This document shows, in pieces, positions 33,722 through 41,909 of a stretch of 41,922 nucleotides of DNA (positions are counted from its first letter, which is position 1; the number at the start of each line of letters is the position of its first letter). The position numbers were made by a program, and so were the translations under genes. This DNA is from JAHEJX01 sp041605955 (GTDB lineage Bacteria > Actinomycetota > Acidimicrobiia > Spongiisociales > UBA5794): the NCBI GenBank assembly GCA_041605955.1, contig JBFIXI010000031.1:1-41922 (forward strand). The letters are read 5' to 3'. A model generated the notes under the pieces. The model was not told the origin of the DNA. It did not search any database and saw nothing but the letters and a program-made list of their open reading frames with translations.

Positions 33722-34573
33722 TCAGACCTGCGCGATGCCGGCGAACAAGCTGGTCTCGTGGGCCTCGACCGGAGCTCGGCTTGCGAGGAGCTCGAAATCC
33801 TCGAACGGGTAGCTGACGCGGACCAGGTCCTCCGGGATACGAAACCAGAACCCTGCAGGGTCGACCTGAGTTCGATGTGCACGGAGCGCAGCGCGCCCTC
33901 GACCCAGCGTGGTGGCGACGTCGACGGACGTGATCCGCTTGCCGACGTCTCCATGCGAATCGACCCGCTCGAGCCAGTCCGCGTACGGCGACTCCTCCCC
34001 CGCCGCCAGCATGGCCCGATGCAGCGCCATCAGGCGAGCAACCGAGAAGATCGGCGCATACAGCTTGGCGATAGCCCACGGCTCCCCGGCCTCGGGAAAG
34101 CACATAGGGTCGGCGGCGGCAGTGAACAATTCGAGGCCGTAGCGATGAATCGCCAGATGATCCGGGTGGGGATAGCGCTCGTGCGAGTCGTAGCCGAGAA
34201 CGACATGGGGACGCTCCCGGCGCACGATGCCCACCAGCCGGCCCAGCACCTCTTGCTCGTCGGCATTGGTGAAGGCATCCGGCCGTTCGTTGTCGGCGGT
34301 GCCCGCCATGCCGGAGTCCCGATAGCCGAGCAGAATCACATCTCGGTAGCCGATGATCTCGGCAGCTTCCTTCAGCTCTTGGCGACGAATCTCAGCCAAG
34401 TTGGCCCGCACGTCGGGTTGATCCATCGTCGGATTGAGCACTTCGCCGGCCTCGCCGCCGGTAGCCGTGACCAGCACCGCGCTCACTCCTGCGTCGACAT
34501 ACTTGGCGACGGTGGCAGCGCCCTTGGACGCTTCGTCGTCGGGATGAGCATGCAGTGCGAGGAGGCGGAACAT
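33722..34573 (-). CDS. mca: Mycothiol S-conjugate amidase
   Basis: 283 residues. Zinc-dependent PIG-L family amidase; Mca hydrolyses mycothiol S-conjugates in detoxification to give a mercapturic acid and GlcN-Ins. Markers: LLALHAHPDDEASKGAATVAKYV (HPDD metal site), VLVTATGGEAGEVLNPTMD, which is close to known Mca sequences, GYRDSGMAG, and HERYPHPDHLAIHRYG with the second His motif. It is the expected length; MshB is the nearest relative, but the S-K-G-A and L-N-P-x-M segments favour Mca. It points to mycothiol use. Starts 33 bp after the nuclease gene, ends 49 bp before the first GTPase, all on one strand. Confidence 0.88.
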   Translation of the reverse strand: MFRLLALHAHPDDEASKGAATVAKYVDAGVSAVLVTATGGEAGEVLNPTMDQPDVRANLAEIRRQELKEAAEIIGYRDVILLGYRDSGMAGTADNERPDAFTNADEQEVLGRLVGIVRRERPHVVLGYDSHERYPHPDHLAIHRYGLELFTAAADPMCFPEAGEPWAIAKLYAPIFSVARLMALHRAMLAAGEESPYADWLERVDSHGDVGKRITSVDVATTLGRGRAALRAHRTQVDPAGFWFRIPEDLVRVSYPFEDFELLASRAPVEAHETSLFAGIAQV

Positions 34574-34606
34574 GGAGCCGGCAGTATGCCACTGCGGCTC
34601 GAGTCG

Positions 34607-35338
34607 TCAGGCGCTCAGCACCCGCAGAGCAGCTACTCCCTCGGCGCATTCCCGGCGGAGCGGACAGAACCGGCACCACGGCCCGCCCCGACGTGAGGCT
34701 GCGCCACCCCCCAAGCCGGCCCGGAGCTCGGCCACCATTTCCACGACACGCTGCGAAGTGGATCGCACAGATCTGACATCCGGAGTCGTCGCATACTTCT
34801 CCCCGCTTACGACAGACGCTGCCTCGACTACGGTCGGCAGCTCCCCGCGATCGAGGGCCCACAGCAGGGCATAGAAGTCCAACTGATCGGCGGCGCCGTC
34901 GAGCCTTCCGGTCTTCCAGTCAACGAGACGTACGCCCCCGCCGTCGGCAAAGACGGCGTCGATGCGGCCCCGTAACCGAACGTCGGGGCTGACGGTTACC
35001 TCGAGCTCCGCCTCCACGAAGCGGATCCCCCCGGCGGAGACCGCCTGAAAGCGCGTGTACAGCTCCCCAACCTCGGCGATCACCCCCCGCAACTCGCTCG
35101 GCCGCATCTGCAATGCGCCGAGCTTGCCGTTCAGCGCTTGTCCAATCTCCTGTCGGCAGGCAGCGGCGAAACCGTCCGGAGCGATCGGGCCGGTCGTCAG
35201 GTGGCGGGCGAATATGCGATGGGCCAGCATGCCGGAAAACGAGGCCCGGCTCTCCGGGCCGTATCGCCCCTGCATCTGCCCGAGAGCATGGCCCGGGCAG
35301 CGCTGATACGTCGTGTAGAGACTCGCCGAAATACTCAT
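34607..35338 (-). CDS. RecB/Cas4-like PD-(D/E)xK exonuclease with Fe-S Cys residues
   Basis: 243 residues from ATG 35338. PD-(D/E)xK nuclease fold: LRGRIDAVFADGGGVRLVDWKTGRLDGA has D127, then D140 and K142 of the D-x-K motif; a GRID start of the motif is typical of RecB-family exonucleases. One Cys near the N-terminus (TTYQRCPGHALG, C14) and three near the C-terminus (WCRFCPLRREC) form the four-Cys iron-sulphur cluster pattern of Cas4/AddB-type nucleases. No CRISPR array or other cas gene is in the window, so a repair role is more likely. An upstream in-frame GTG (about 35374) would add VIDFPELPRGEP and remains possible. Confidence 0.83.
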   Translation of the reverse strand: MSISASLYTTYQRCPGHALGQMQGRYGPESRASFSGMLAHRIFARHLTTGPIAPDGFAAACRQEIGQALNGKLGALQMRPSELRGVIAEVGELYTRFQAVSAGGIRFVEAELEVTVSPDVRLRGRIDAVFADGGGVRLVDWKTGRLDGAADQLDFYALLWALDRGELPTVVEAASVVSGEKYATTPDVRSVRSTSQRVVEMVAELRAGLGGGAASRRGGPWCRFCPLRRECAEGVAALRVLSA

Positions 35339-35504
35339 CGGCTCACCGCGGGGGAGCTCGGGAAAGTCGATCACCCGCCAATCGTACGGACTGGATCCTC
35401 GATTCAATGGAATTGACTACCGGCTGTGGCCGGTAGACTCGCCTCGCGCCCGCTCTCTGCCAGCAGCAGCGTCCGTCCTCACCGCCAACTCACATCTGGA
35501 TCCC

Positions 35505-37535
35505 ATGGTCGTCGTCAAGCAGTTCTTGAACCTGTCTCGCACCGCCCAGCTCGGCGCAATCGGCGCCGGCGTGCTGGCACTGCTACTCCTGCCGGTGTCC
35601 ATCTTCATCGTCGACGAGGTGCGGGCCAACGGCGAGGTGGCGCGCAACGTGGTGGCGGGTGAAGTGGATCTCAGCGGCTTGGGGCACGACGACGCTCTGG
35701 CCGCATTGCAGGCCTACGAAGAGGCGCTGGCGACGACGCCTCTCACCTACCAGGTTGCGGCCTCCTCATTCGAACTGCTTCCCCGAGCTCTCGATGTCGA
35801 CATCGACGAGGACGCCATATTGGCCCTCGCCATGGAACAGCGCCGCCAGAAGGGGTTCTTCGGACGCCTGGCGGATTGGTTCGAATCCTTCGGCGAGACG
35901 GTGGAGCTGCGCGTCCCCGTGACGTATAACCCCGATCGGCTCGACGATCAGGTGGACGAGTGGGAACAGCAGGCGATCAACAACCCAGCCTTCGAAGGCG
36001 GCCTCGTGGTTGCCGACGGCCGGGTGCTGCCGGAGTACCCGCAGCCCGGCGAGGGAATCAACCGCACCGCCGCCCAGTCGGCGACGGCGGTGGCGGTCCA
36101 GTCGCTGCAGCGTCGCCCCGTCAGGCTGCTCACCCAGCAAATAGAGCCGCTGTTGTCGCCATCCGACATCGATGCCGCGGTCGAGCGCGCCAGCCGCATC
36201 ATCGACTCGCCGATCGTCCTGCAGGCGAACGATCCCGAAGTCGAGATCGAGTTTCCGGCGACGGCGCTGGCTGAAGCGCTCGTCGCCGAGGTCCGGTCCA
36301 CAGTCCCGGCGCGGGTCGACCTCTCGTTCTCGTCGGTCCCCATCGGGCGCCTGCTGGAACAACATCGCGAGCTGATCGAGCAGCCCCCGCGTGATGCCGA
36401 GTTCCTCATCGACGAGGATGATCAAGTGACGTTGCGCCCGTCGCGGCCGCAGACCTTGCTCGACGTTGACCTGGTCGTCGACCGCCTGTTCGACGTCGCC
36501 GACCGCGGCGGCTCGAGCGGCACCTTCCCCTTTGCTGAAGGCATCGAAGCCGAATTCACCACGGAGATGGCCGAGGCCATGGGGCCGATCACGAAGGTTT
36601 CGGAGTTCACCACCGAGCATCCCTGTTGCCAGGACAGGGTCACCAACATTCAGACGATGGCCAAGGCCGTCGACGGGGCGATCGTCATGCCCGGCGAGGA
36701 GTTCGATCTGAACGGCCACGTCGGGGAGCGAACCAGGGAGAAGGGCTACGTCCCGGCGCCGCAGATATTCGAGGGCGAGATCGTCGATGCGGTCGGCGGC
36801 GGCGTCTCCCAGTTCGCCACCACGTTGTACAACGCAATGTTCTTCGGGTGTTACGAAGACGTCGAACACAAGGCCCACAGCTACTACTTCTCCCGCTATC
36901 CGGAAGGCCGCGAGGCAACCGTGTCATGGGGTGGCCCGGAGCTGATCTTCCGGAACGACACGGAATCGATCTTGATCATCAAAACGGCTTTCACGAGCCG
37001 GTCGATCACCGTCAAGATGTTTGGCAACACCGGAGGTCGGGAATGCACCGCCGGACTCGGCGATCGGTATCGCTACACCGATCCCCCCATCGAGTACGAG
37101 GCGGATCCGACATTGCCGCCCGGCACCGAGGTCGAGGCCAGGCACGGGACCCGGGGTTGGACGATAGACATCTTCCGCTACATCCACTTCCCCGACGGAG
37201 CCGACGAGACTCAAGTGTGGTCCCACCGCTATTTGCCCTCACCGACCATCATCCGCGCTCACCCGTGCGACTTCGATGGAGCTCCCGATCCATGCATGGT
37301 TGTCGTGCCCGATGTGGTCGGCGAGAAGCCGGCCAAGGCGACCGGCCGCCTCGAGACGTGGGGCTTCACCGTGGTCAGGGAAACGGTTCAGGTCGAGGAC
37401 GAAGCACAGCACAATCGAGTGATTGCACAGACTCCGGCAGGGGGCGCCGAGCACGCCCAGGGTGGATCGGTCACGATCCAAATCGGGGAGTTCGTCGAAG
37501 ACGGTGGCGATCCGGGAGCCGACATTGCGCAGTGA
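35505..37535 (+). CDS. VanW-like envelope protein with C-terminal PASTA domain
   Basis: 676 residues. Single N-terminal transmembrane helix (16-36, LGAIGAGVLALLLLPVSIFIV), then an extracellular part. Residues 45-330 look like two peptidoglycan-binding YoaR/PG_binding_4-type repeats (VARNVVAGEVDLSGLGHDDALAALQAYEEAL and ARVDLSFSSVPIGRLLEQ). About 375-510 is a VanW domain: NIQTMAKAVDGAIVMPGEEFDLNGHVGERTREKGYVPAPQIFEG, GGGVSQFATTLYNAMF; the family's usual G-G-G-I-C-Q has Ser (S435) in place of Cys. Residues from 601 are a PASTA repeat (VPDVVGEKPAKATGRLETWGFTVV), which binds peptidoglycan. Alone on the plus strand; a cell-wall role is inferred. Confidence 0.88.
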   Translation: MVVVKQFLNLSRTAQLGAIGAGVLALLLLPVSIFIVDEVRANGEVARNVVAGEVDLSGLGHDDALAALQAYEEALATTPLTYQVAASSFELLPRALDVDIDEDAILALAMEQRRQKGFFGRLADWFESFGETVELRVPVTYNPDRLDDQVDEWEQQAINNPAFEGGLVVADGRVLPEYPQPGEGINRTAAQSATAVAVQSLQRRPVRLLTQQIEPLLSPSDIDAAVERASRIIDSPIVLQANDPEVEIEFPATALAEALVAEVRSTVPARVDLSFSSVPIGRLLEQHRELIEQPPRDAEFLIDEDDQVTLRPSRPQTLLDVDLVVDRLFDVADRGGSSGTFPFAEGIEAEFTTEMAEAMGPITKVSEFTTEHPCCQDRVTNIQTMAKAVDGAIVMPGEEFDLNGHVGERTREKGYVPAPQIFEGEIVDAVGGGVSQFATTLYNAMFFGCYEDVEHKAHSYYFSRYPEGREATVSWGGPELIFRNDTESILIIKTAFTSRSITVKMFGNTGGRECTAGLGDRYRYTDPPIEYEADPTLPPGTEVEARHGTRGWTIDIFRYIHFPDGADETQVWSHRYLPSPTIIRAHPCDFDGAPDPCMVVVPDVVGEKPAKATGRLETWGFTVVRETVQVEDEAQHNRVIAQTPAGGAEHAQGGSVTIQIGEFVEDGGDPGADIAQ

Positions 37536-37563
37536 GCGGCCACTCGATCCCCCAGGGGACCCA

Positions 37564-37851
37564 TTAGTAGAAGAGGAAGAAGTTGGAGATCACCCGGCTG
37601 GCCACGGCGACAATCTCGTCGTCCCAACCATGGGGTCGCCGCACGACCACCTGATTTGACGCGACGAACACGTGATCGATTCCCGGCACCTCGATGAAGA
37701 GGCGATCTGCCAGTTGCGCCGGAAACTCGTCCGAAGTCATCTCCTCGGATGAAGAAAACGAGATGCCATCCTGGCCGGTGAGGCCACGATCGGTATCGAA
37801 GATGGCAATGTCATCGACCACCGAAGCCGATACCTCGATGCTCTGCCCCAT
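37564..37851 (-). CDS. Small Nfu/NifU N-terminal-like protein
   Basis: 95 residues. ATG at 37851 with GGAGG 4 nt upstream. The second half, EFPAQLADRLFIEVPGIDHVFVASNQVVVRRPHGWDDEIVAVASRVISNFF, follows the course of the Nfu N-terminal domain (A-x-x-L-F-x-I-P-G-V-x-x-V-F-x-x-x-x-x-V-x-V), which helps iron-sulphur cluster transfer. The Cys-containing C-terminal NifU domain is absent, as is any Cys. A stand-alone Nfu-N domain may be a partner or regulator. Call is tentative. Tail-to-tail with the VanW gene and upstream on the same strand as pyruvate kinase's far side. Confidence 0.6.
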   Translation of the reverse strand: MGQSIEVSASVVDDIAIFDTDRGLTGQDGISFSSSEEMTSDEFPAQLADRLFIEVPGIDHVFVASNQVVVRRPHGWDDEIVAVASRVISNFFLFY

Positions 37852-37916
37852 CTCTCCTCCTCGCGGTCCCGTATCAGCGGGCGGTAGCCGTGCGTCGGGC
37901 GGTGACTCTAGACGCC

Positions 37917-39341
37917 TCAGGGTATCCCTGTGGTTTGCGAACCGATCAGATGGAGCTTCATCAGGTTGGTCGCCGCCGCCTGATTGGGTGGGATCCCTGC
38001 TGCCATCACGACACTGTCTCCCGGCTTGGCAATCCCCAGGTCGACGAGGTTCTGCTCCGCATAGGTGATCATCTCATCGGTGGAGCTGACCCGAGTGAAC
38101 CGGAGTGAAGTCACGCCCGAGTAGAGCGCCATGCGCCGATAGGTCTCTTCGATAGGCGTATAGGCGTAGATGTTGGCGTGAGGACGATACTTGGATATCA
38201 GCCGCGCAGTGGCACCCGACTCGGTGAAGGCGACGATGGCAGCGAGATCCAGATTGTTCGCAGCATCGACACATGCCTGAGCGGTCGCCGAGGCGAAGCG
38301 TGCCGCGGACTCGAGGAAGTGGATCTCCTCACCGCGAGAGTAGGCCGGGCTGCTCTCGGCTTCGGCGCAGATCCGGGCCATAGCGACCACGGACCGCACC
38401 GGGTACTTCCCCACCGCGGTCTCGGCAGAGAGCATCACTGCATCGGTACCGTCCAGCACCGCGCTGGACACGTCGGTGACCTCGGCTCGGGTCGGCCGCG
38501 GCGACGTGGTCATCGACTCGAGCATCTCGGTTGCGGTGATCGTCAGCCGTGCCTTCGAGTTGGCTTGGGCGATGATCTGTTTTTGGGCCCGAGGAACGCT
38601 CTCGAAGGAGAGCTCGACGCCAAGATCGCCGCGGGCCACCATGACGCCGGCGCTCTCCTCCACGATTTCGGCCAGGTTGCCGTAGCCGACGATCGTCTCG
38701 ATCTTCGAGATGACCGGCACTCCGTCGCATAGCCGCTTCACCTCGCGTACGGCGCCGCCTGAGGTCACGAATGACGCTGCCACGTAGTCGACCCCGAGCT
38801 CGCGGCCCAGCTCGAGATCCTCTCTGTCCTTGTCGGTCACCGCCGGCACCTCGACCCGAACGCCGGGAAAGGCGACACCCTTGTGATCCCGCAACACACC
38901 GCCTTCGACGACGCGACACTTCACGATGCCACCATCGGCGAACATCACATCGAGAGAGATCAGCCCATCCGCCATCAACACGGTTGAGCCTTCCACGACG
39001 GCAGCGGCCTCGAGGTTCTCCACATAGATCTCGGTGTTGGTTCCCTCTCCTTCCCCCGGCACCAGAACCACCTCGGCGCCGTTCTCGACCACGATCGAGC
39101 CGCCGGGAAAGGAGCCGACCCTGATACGGGGCCCTTGGATGTCCTGCAAAACCGCCACAGGCACGTCGAGTCGCTCCGAGGCCTCTCGGACCCAACCGTG
39201 GAACTGGCGGTGCTGGTCATGGTGACCGTGGGAGAAGTTGAGCCGGGCGACGTTCATTCCGGACTCGATCAACTCAATGATGTCATCGAGCGAAGCCACC
39301 GCCGGACCGAGGGTCGCGATGATCTTGGTCTTGCGCGACAT
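37917..39341 (-). CDS. pyk: Pyruvate kinase
   Basis: 474 residues, normal length. Converts phosphoenolpyruvate and ADP to pyruvate and ATP in glycolysis. Markers: KIIATLGPAVASLDDIIELIESGMNVARLNFSHG, LQDIQGPRIRVG, ISKIETIVGYGNLAEIV, VMVARGDLGVELSFE and ITATEMLESMTTSPRPTRAEVTDVSSAVLDGTDAVMLSAETAVGKYPV. Active-site K in I-S-K-I-E and the metal-binding E and D are present. The T-A-T-E-M-L-E-S-M variant has Glu where many have Gln. The C-terminal domain (GATARLISKYRPHANIYAYTPIEETYRRMAL) carries the usual alternating alpha/beta. Divergent from cofC with 60 bp between starts. Confidence 0.97.
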   Translation of the reverse strand: MSRKTKIIATLGPAVASLDDIIELIESGMNVARLNFSHGHHDQHRQFHGWVREASERLDVPVAVLQDIQGPRIRVGSFPGGSIVVENGAEVVLVPGEGEGTNTEIYVENLEAAAVVEGSTVLMADGLISLDVMFADGGIVKCRVVEGGVLRDHKGVAFPGVRVEVPAVTDKDREDLELGRELGVDYVAASFVTSGGAVREVKRLCDGVPVISKIETIVGYGNLAEIVEESAGVMVARGDLGVELSFESVPRAQKQIIAQANSKARLTITATEMLESMTTSPRPTRAEVTDVSSAVLDGTDAVMLSAETAVGKYPVRSVVAMARICAEAESSPAYSRGEEIHFLESAARFASATAQACVDAANNLDLAAIVAFTESGATARLISKYRPHANIYAYTPIEETYRRMALYSGVTSLRFTRVSSTDEMITYAEQNLVDLGIAKPGDSVVMAAGIPPNQAAATNLMKLHLIGSQTTGIP

Positions 39342-39389
39342 AGCGCGACGTTACCAGCGCCCCCGCGGATCCTGTCCATATCCGGTTGT

Positions 39390-39395
39390 TAGGTT
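39390..39395 (+). promoter_or_regulatory. Possible -10 box (TAGGTT) for a leaderless cofC transcript
   Basis: TAGGTT fits the TANNNT pattern of actinobacterial -10 boxes and ends 6 nt before GTG 39402, the spacing expected when transcription begins at the start codon. No Shine-Dalgarno is present. No experimental support. Confidence 0.3.
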
Positions 39396-39401
39396 GCCCC
39401 C

Positions 39402-40031
39402 GTGAATGAGCTGCCGTTGCCGGTTACCGGAATCCCGATCAAGCCGTTTGGGATCGCCAAGCAACGCCTCCACCGGCGACTCGATGCCGCCGCCCGCTCC
39501 GCCCTGGGACGCCGTATCGCCTCCCGGACCGTGGCCATTGCGCGGGCCGCCGGCGCCGACGTGTGGGTTGTCACGGCTGATTCCGCGGTGGCGTCCTGGG
39601 CTCGCCGGCAAGGGGTCGGAGTGCTCGTCGAGTCCCCGGGCCCGGGACTCGGACTCAACCGGGCGGCCGCCGCCGTCATGGACTATGCCGGCCGGCGGAA
39701 CCGTCCCTGGCTCGTCCTCCACGCCGATCTGCCGTTGTTGGCTCCGACCGACGTGACCGCCGTCCTGGAACCGATGGCCGCGGGCCGGGCAGTCATCTCC
39801 CCGAGCCACGACGGCGGCACGGCCGCCGTCGGCGCGGCTCATCCCGTCGCCGTCGACTACGGGCCCGGCTCGTTCCACCGCCACTTACGAATCCTGCAGG
39901 GTGCCCAGGTCGTGATCCGGCCTGGCCTGGCATTCGACCTGGACACGGTTGCCGACCTGGACGCGCTGATCTCGTCGGAGGCCGGCGCTTGGCTGCGAGA
40001 TGCGATCGCCGCGATAGATTCGGCACCGTGA
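39402..40031 (+). CDS. cofC: 2-phospho-L-lactate (or phosphoenolpyruvate) guanylyltransferase
   Basis: 209 residues. Makes the guanylylated intermediate used by FbiA to build coenzyme F420; in actinobacteria the substrate is usually phosphoenolpyruvate and the gene is also called fbiD. Markers: VTGIPIKPFGIAKQRL, LVLHADLPLLAPTDV, AVISPSHDGGTAAVGAAHPVAVDYGPGSFHRHL, LAFDLDTVADLDAL. These match the CofC nucleotidyltransferase family; the G-T-N-A pattern reads G-T-A-A here. The stop overlaps the next gene's GTG (GTGA), so the PIG-L enzyme is coupled. Divergent from pyruvate kinase, which shares the substrate PEP. Confidence 0.87.
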   Translation: MNELPLPVTGIPIKPFGIAKQRLHRRLDAAARSALGRRIASRTVAIARAAGADVWVVTADSAVASWARRQGVGVLVESPGPGLGLNRAAAAVMDYAGRRNRPWLVLHADLPLLAPTDVTAVLEPMAAGRAVISPSHDGGTAAVGAAHPVAVDYGPGSFHRHLRILQGAQVVIRPGLAFDLDTVADLDALISSEAGAWLRDAIAAIDSAP

Positions 40032-40777
40032 GCGCCAACCTCTACAGCGAATTGCGGTCGGCTCCGGAGCCGCTTGCTCTGCCGCAGCGGGCGCTGGCAA
40101 TCGGAGCCCATCCGGACGACATCGAGTTCGGCTGTGGCGGAACTCTCGCCGGTTGGGCGGCATCCGGGTGCGCCGTCACCATGTTGATCGTCACCGACGG
40201 GAGCAAGGGAAGCTGGAACCCCGAAGTCGATCCAGAAGCGCTGGCCGCCCGACGCGCCGCAGAGCAGCGGGCGGCCGCCGCCGAGTTGGGAGCCGTCACC
40301 GTCGCAACCCTCGATTACATCGATGGGGAGCTCGAATACTCGATGGAGCTGCGCCGCCGCATCTGTCGACACATACGGTTGGCGCAGCCCGAAGTGATTC
40401 TCAGTCACGATCCGTGGCAGCGGTACCAGGTCCATCCGGACCATCGAGTCACCGGGCTCGGCGCCGTCGACGGGATGGTGGCCGCCAGGGACCCATTGTT
40501 CTACCCGGATATGGAGGTGCCCGCCCACCGGCCCCGGGCGATGCTGTTGTGGTCGGCCGATGAGCCGGACTATTGGCACGACATCGCCGCCAGTATCGAC
40601 ACCAAGATCGCTGCGCTGCTCCGGCATGTCTCCCAGAGTGAAACCACGATGGGTGCCGCTCACGAGAGCGGCGAAGCGCGCGCCGCATTTGCGCAGAAGA
40701 TCAAGGACCGGGCAAGCCAAGTGGGAAGCGCGGTGGGCTTGGACTACGCCGAGGCGTTCAAGCAAATCGTCCCATGA
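40028..40777 (+). CDS. PIG-L family deacetylase (MshB/LmbE-like)
   Basis: 249 residues. Zinc-dependent N-deacetylase or amidase. HPDD metal motif in LAIGAHPDDIEFGCGGTLAGW (28-31), the catalytic Asp region SHDPWQRYQVHPDHRVTGLGAVDG with the second His motif H-P-D-H. It is closer to general LmbE/MshB-type enzymes than to Mca (33722-34573), lacking Mca's K-G-A and L-N-P segments. Substrate unknown; MshB deacetylates GlcNAc-Ins in mycothiol synthesis, and that is one option. GTG 40028 overlaps the cofC stop by 4 nt and is preferred over a longer in-frame start at 39989. Followed by the SDR gene 52 bp downstream. Confidence 0.85.
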   Translation: MSANLYSELRSAPEPLALPQRALAIGAHPDDIEFGCGGTLAGWAASGCAVTMLIVTDGSKGSWNPEVDPEALAARRAAEQRAAAAELGAVTVATLDYIDGELEYSMELRRRICRHIRLAQPEVILSHDPWQRYQVHPDHRVTGLGAVDGMVAARDPLFYPDMEVPAHRPRAMLLWSADEPDYWHDIAASIDTKIAALLRHVSQSETTMGAAHESGEARAAFAQKIKDRASQVGSAVGLDYAEAFKQIVP

Positions 40778-40829
40778 CCCCGACCGCGGATCAGGTCACG
40801 GGTTCCGGGCCTGAGCTAACGTGACGGGC

Positions 40830-41537
40830 ATGGATCAGCCAGTAGCGGTGGTAACCGGTGGCACGGGGGCGCTGGGCCGGGCCGTCGTCCCCCGGCTCGT
40901 GCGGCGCAACTTCAGACTCGCCGTGACGTACATCATTCCCGAAGAGGCCCGCGGTCTGGAAGAGGAGATCGAGCTGGACGAGGACCGCATGATGGTGCGC
41001 CGGGTCGATACCACGGATCCGGAGGCGGTGAACGTGTTCATGAAGGACACCGTGGAGGCGTTCGGCGACATCAATGTGCTTTGCAGCCTGGTGGGCGGCT
41101 GGGCGGGAGGACGCGATGTGGCGGAAACCGACAACGTCCGCTTCGATCGGATGATCGACCTCAATCTCAGGTCGACCTTCAACACGCTGCGGGCCGCCAT
41201 CCCGCTGATGCGAGACACGGACTGGGGACGCATCATTGCGGTCGGCAGCAAGGCCGCCCAGGATGCGCCGGCCGGCCAGGCGGCCTTCAACATGGCGAAA
41301 GCAGGCGTCGAGGCGCTCATCAAGTCAGTGGCCCGCGAGCTTCAGGACACGAACGTCACCGCCAACGTCATCCTGCCGACCGTGATCGACACTCCGGCCA
41401 CTCGAGCCGCCTTGCCGTACGCCGACTACATAACCTGGCCGACGCCGGAGGAGATCGCCGCCGTCCTCGATTTCCTGGCCAGCCCGGAATCGAAGGTCAT
41501 AACCGGAGCGGCGATACCCGTCTACGGCGGGGACTGA
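40830..41537 (+). CDS. Short-chain dehydrogenase/reductase lacking the catalytic Tyr
   Basis: 235 residues from ATG 40830 (GTG 40821 also possible). Rossmann NAD(P)-binding motif TGGTGALG (9-16) and the family's DINVLCSLVGGWAGG and RIIAVGSKAAQ segments. The active-site tetrad position normally Y-x-x-x-K reads F-N-M-A-K, so Phe153 replaces Tyr; Ser140 and Lys157 remain. Reduced or altered activity, or a binding-only role, is likely. The fold assignment is secure. Same strand as cofC and the PIG-L gene, so probably one transcript; its partner reaction is unknown. Confidence 0.88.
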   Translation: MDQPVAVVTGGTGALGRAVVPRLVRRNFRLAVTYIIPEEARGLEEEIELDEDRMMVRRVDTTDPEAVNVFMKDTVEAFGDINVLCSLVGGWAGGRDVAETDNVRFDRMIDLNLRSTFNTLRAAIPLMRDTDWGRIIAVGSKAAQDAPAGQAAFNMAKAGVEALIKSVARELQDTNVTANVILPTVIDTPATRAALPYADYITWPTPEEIAAVLDFLASPESKVITGAAIPVYGGD

Positions 41538-41737
41538 GGCGGCGACCGATCGCAGTGCGGGGGCTTCTTACCGACGCCGAGCGCGCGTAAGACGATTTTG
41601 TCATTCGGTCACTCTGCGTAGTCGACCTTGTGATTCGAATGCCCGTAGCGTTCGGCGCAGGGTGGCGGCGACGCGCCAGCGCATCGCACCGCCACCATGA
41701 GGCACTTCGACTATCCTGCCCACTCGCACAACCCAGT

Positions 41738-41808
41738 CGGGGGTGGTGTAATTGGTAACACAACAGGTTCTGGTCCTGTCGTTGGGGGTTCGAGTCCTCC
41801 CCCCCGAG
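41738..41808 (+). tRNA. tRNA-Gln (anticodon CTG)
   Basis: 71 nt. Acceptor TCGGGGG/CCCCCGA, D arm GTGT/ACAC, anticodon stem ACAGG/CCTGT with loop TTCTGGT (CTG at 41770-41772), T arm GGGGG-TTCGAGT-CCTCC, discriminator G. Variable region is only 4 nt by my alignment, slightly short. CCA not encoded. Confidence 0.92.
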
Positions 41809-41836
41809 CGCTCGTGCGACCTGGCGTCGCAGGTGC

Positions 41837-41909
41837 GGCCCCGTCGTCTAGTGGCCTAGGACGCCGCCCTCTCAAGGCGGTAACGCCGGTTCGAATCCGG
41901 TCGGGGCTA
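41837..41909 (+). tRNA. tRNA-Glu (anticodon CTC)
   Basis: 73 nt. Acceptor GGCCCCG pairs with CGGGGCT (terminal G-U), anticodon stem CCGCC/GGCGG with loop CTCTCAA, T arm GCCGG-TTCGAAT-CCGGT, discriminator A. Lies 28 nt after tRNA-Gln in the same orientation, probably co-transcribed. Confidence 0.95.

Noticed and set aside
34607..35338. Cas4 as part of a CRISPR-Cas system
   Set aside because: No CRISPR array or other cas gene in the window; RecB-like exonucleases of this form are common in repair.
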